A stretch of 64,000 bases of DNA from Bacilli bacterium PM5-9 (GTDB lineage: Bacteria > Bacillota_I > Bacilli_A > JAJDGJ01): the NCBI GenBank assembly GCA_029893765.1, contig JARXZD010000004.1, positions 1-64,000 on the forward strand. The letters are read 5' to 3'. A program made the position numbers and the translations under genes. Shown here piece after piece: positions 63,997 to 64,000 of this stretch (position 1 is the stretch's first letter; each line of letters starts with the position of its first letter). Below the pieces are notes generated by a model that was given only the letters and a program-made list of their open reading frames with translations, ran no database searches and had not been told where the DNA came from.

Positions 63997-64000
63997 ATAT

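Overview
This window is a strongly AT-rich stretch of bacterial chromosome from a low-GC Gram-positive (Bacillota, Bacilli/Erysipelotrichia-like) anaerobe. The evidence is a PolC-type replicative polymerase, T-box leaders on ileS and valS, an hrcA-grpE-dnaK-dnaJ operon with a CIRCE operator, MraZ/SepF/YlmH/DivIB division genes, and lipoboxes with no sign of an outer membrane. Genes end in TGA as well as TAA/TAG and tryptophan is read from TGG, so the code is standard and not the mycoplasma one. Nearly all genes lie on the minus strand. The plus-strand genes are tmcAL and its partner, a polysaccharide deacetylase and an MBL-fold hydrolase. No tRNA, rRNA, CRISPR array or insertion sequence was seen.

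Layout. 1-7.3 kb: tmcAL and a membrane protein, convergent with polC. 7.3-11.9 kb: accessory genes (DUF2130 nuclease-like protein, WYL regulator plus flavodoxin, a secreted beta-propeller protein) and a decayed DUF6434-type fragment. 11.9-21.3 kb: a complete set for the methylaspartate (mesaconate) route of glutamate fermentation. It comprises glutamate mutase GlmS/GlmL/GlmE, methylaspartate ammonia-lyase, a two-subunit fumarase-like enzyme best read as mesaconase, and a citrate-lyase-like three-subunit enzyme best read as citramalate lyase. A DUF4176-like gene with its own promoter and terminator is embedded in the middle. 21.6-25.7 kb: tcdA-miaA-cca-purB. 25.8-32.2 kb: GNAT acetyltransferase, lipoprotein, guanine-riboswitch-controlled purine permease, U32 peptidase/RlhA-like protein, CPBP protease. 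32.3-35.3 kb: ileS with its T-box. 35.4-47.9 kb: a compact dcw division/cell-wall cluster, mraZ-rsmH-ftsL-pbp-mraY-murD-murG-murB-divIB-ftsA-ftsZ-sepF-ylmH, led by four 10-bp MraZ-box repeats. 48-52.1 kb: YciI protein, yceD-rpmF, valS with its T-box. 52.2-55.6 kb: an OPT-family transporter, PqqD-like protein and lipoprotein operon, followed by a small secreted-protein gene interrupted in an A7 tract at codons 2-4. 55.7-59.3 kb: polysaccharide deacetylase, PduO-type cobalamin adenosyltransferase, MBL hydrolase, radC and a minimal A24 prepilin peptidase. 59.4-64 kb: the hrcA-grpE-dnaK-dnaJ heat-shock operon.

How it fits together. The glutamate operon converts glutamate to ammonia, acetate and pyruvate. 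It needs adenosylcobalamin, which the PduO-type enzyme at 57 kb could supply from cob(I)alamin. Aminoacyl-tRNA synthetase, purine-uptake, division-cluster and chaperone expression each show recognisable cis-regulation (T-boxes, purine riboswitch, MraZ box, CIRCE). The least explained parts are the OPT/PqqD/lipoprotein operon with its neighbouring frameshifted secreted protein, and the self-contained DUF4176-like unit inside the glutamate operon.

Several starts were moved downstream of the longest open frame, because the longer frame began at a GTG inside the ribosome binding site or upstream of the promoter.
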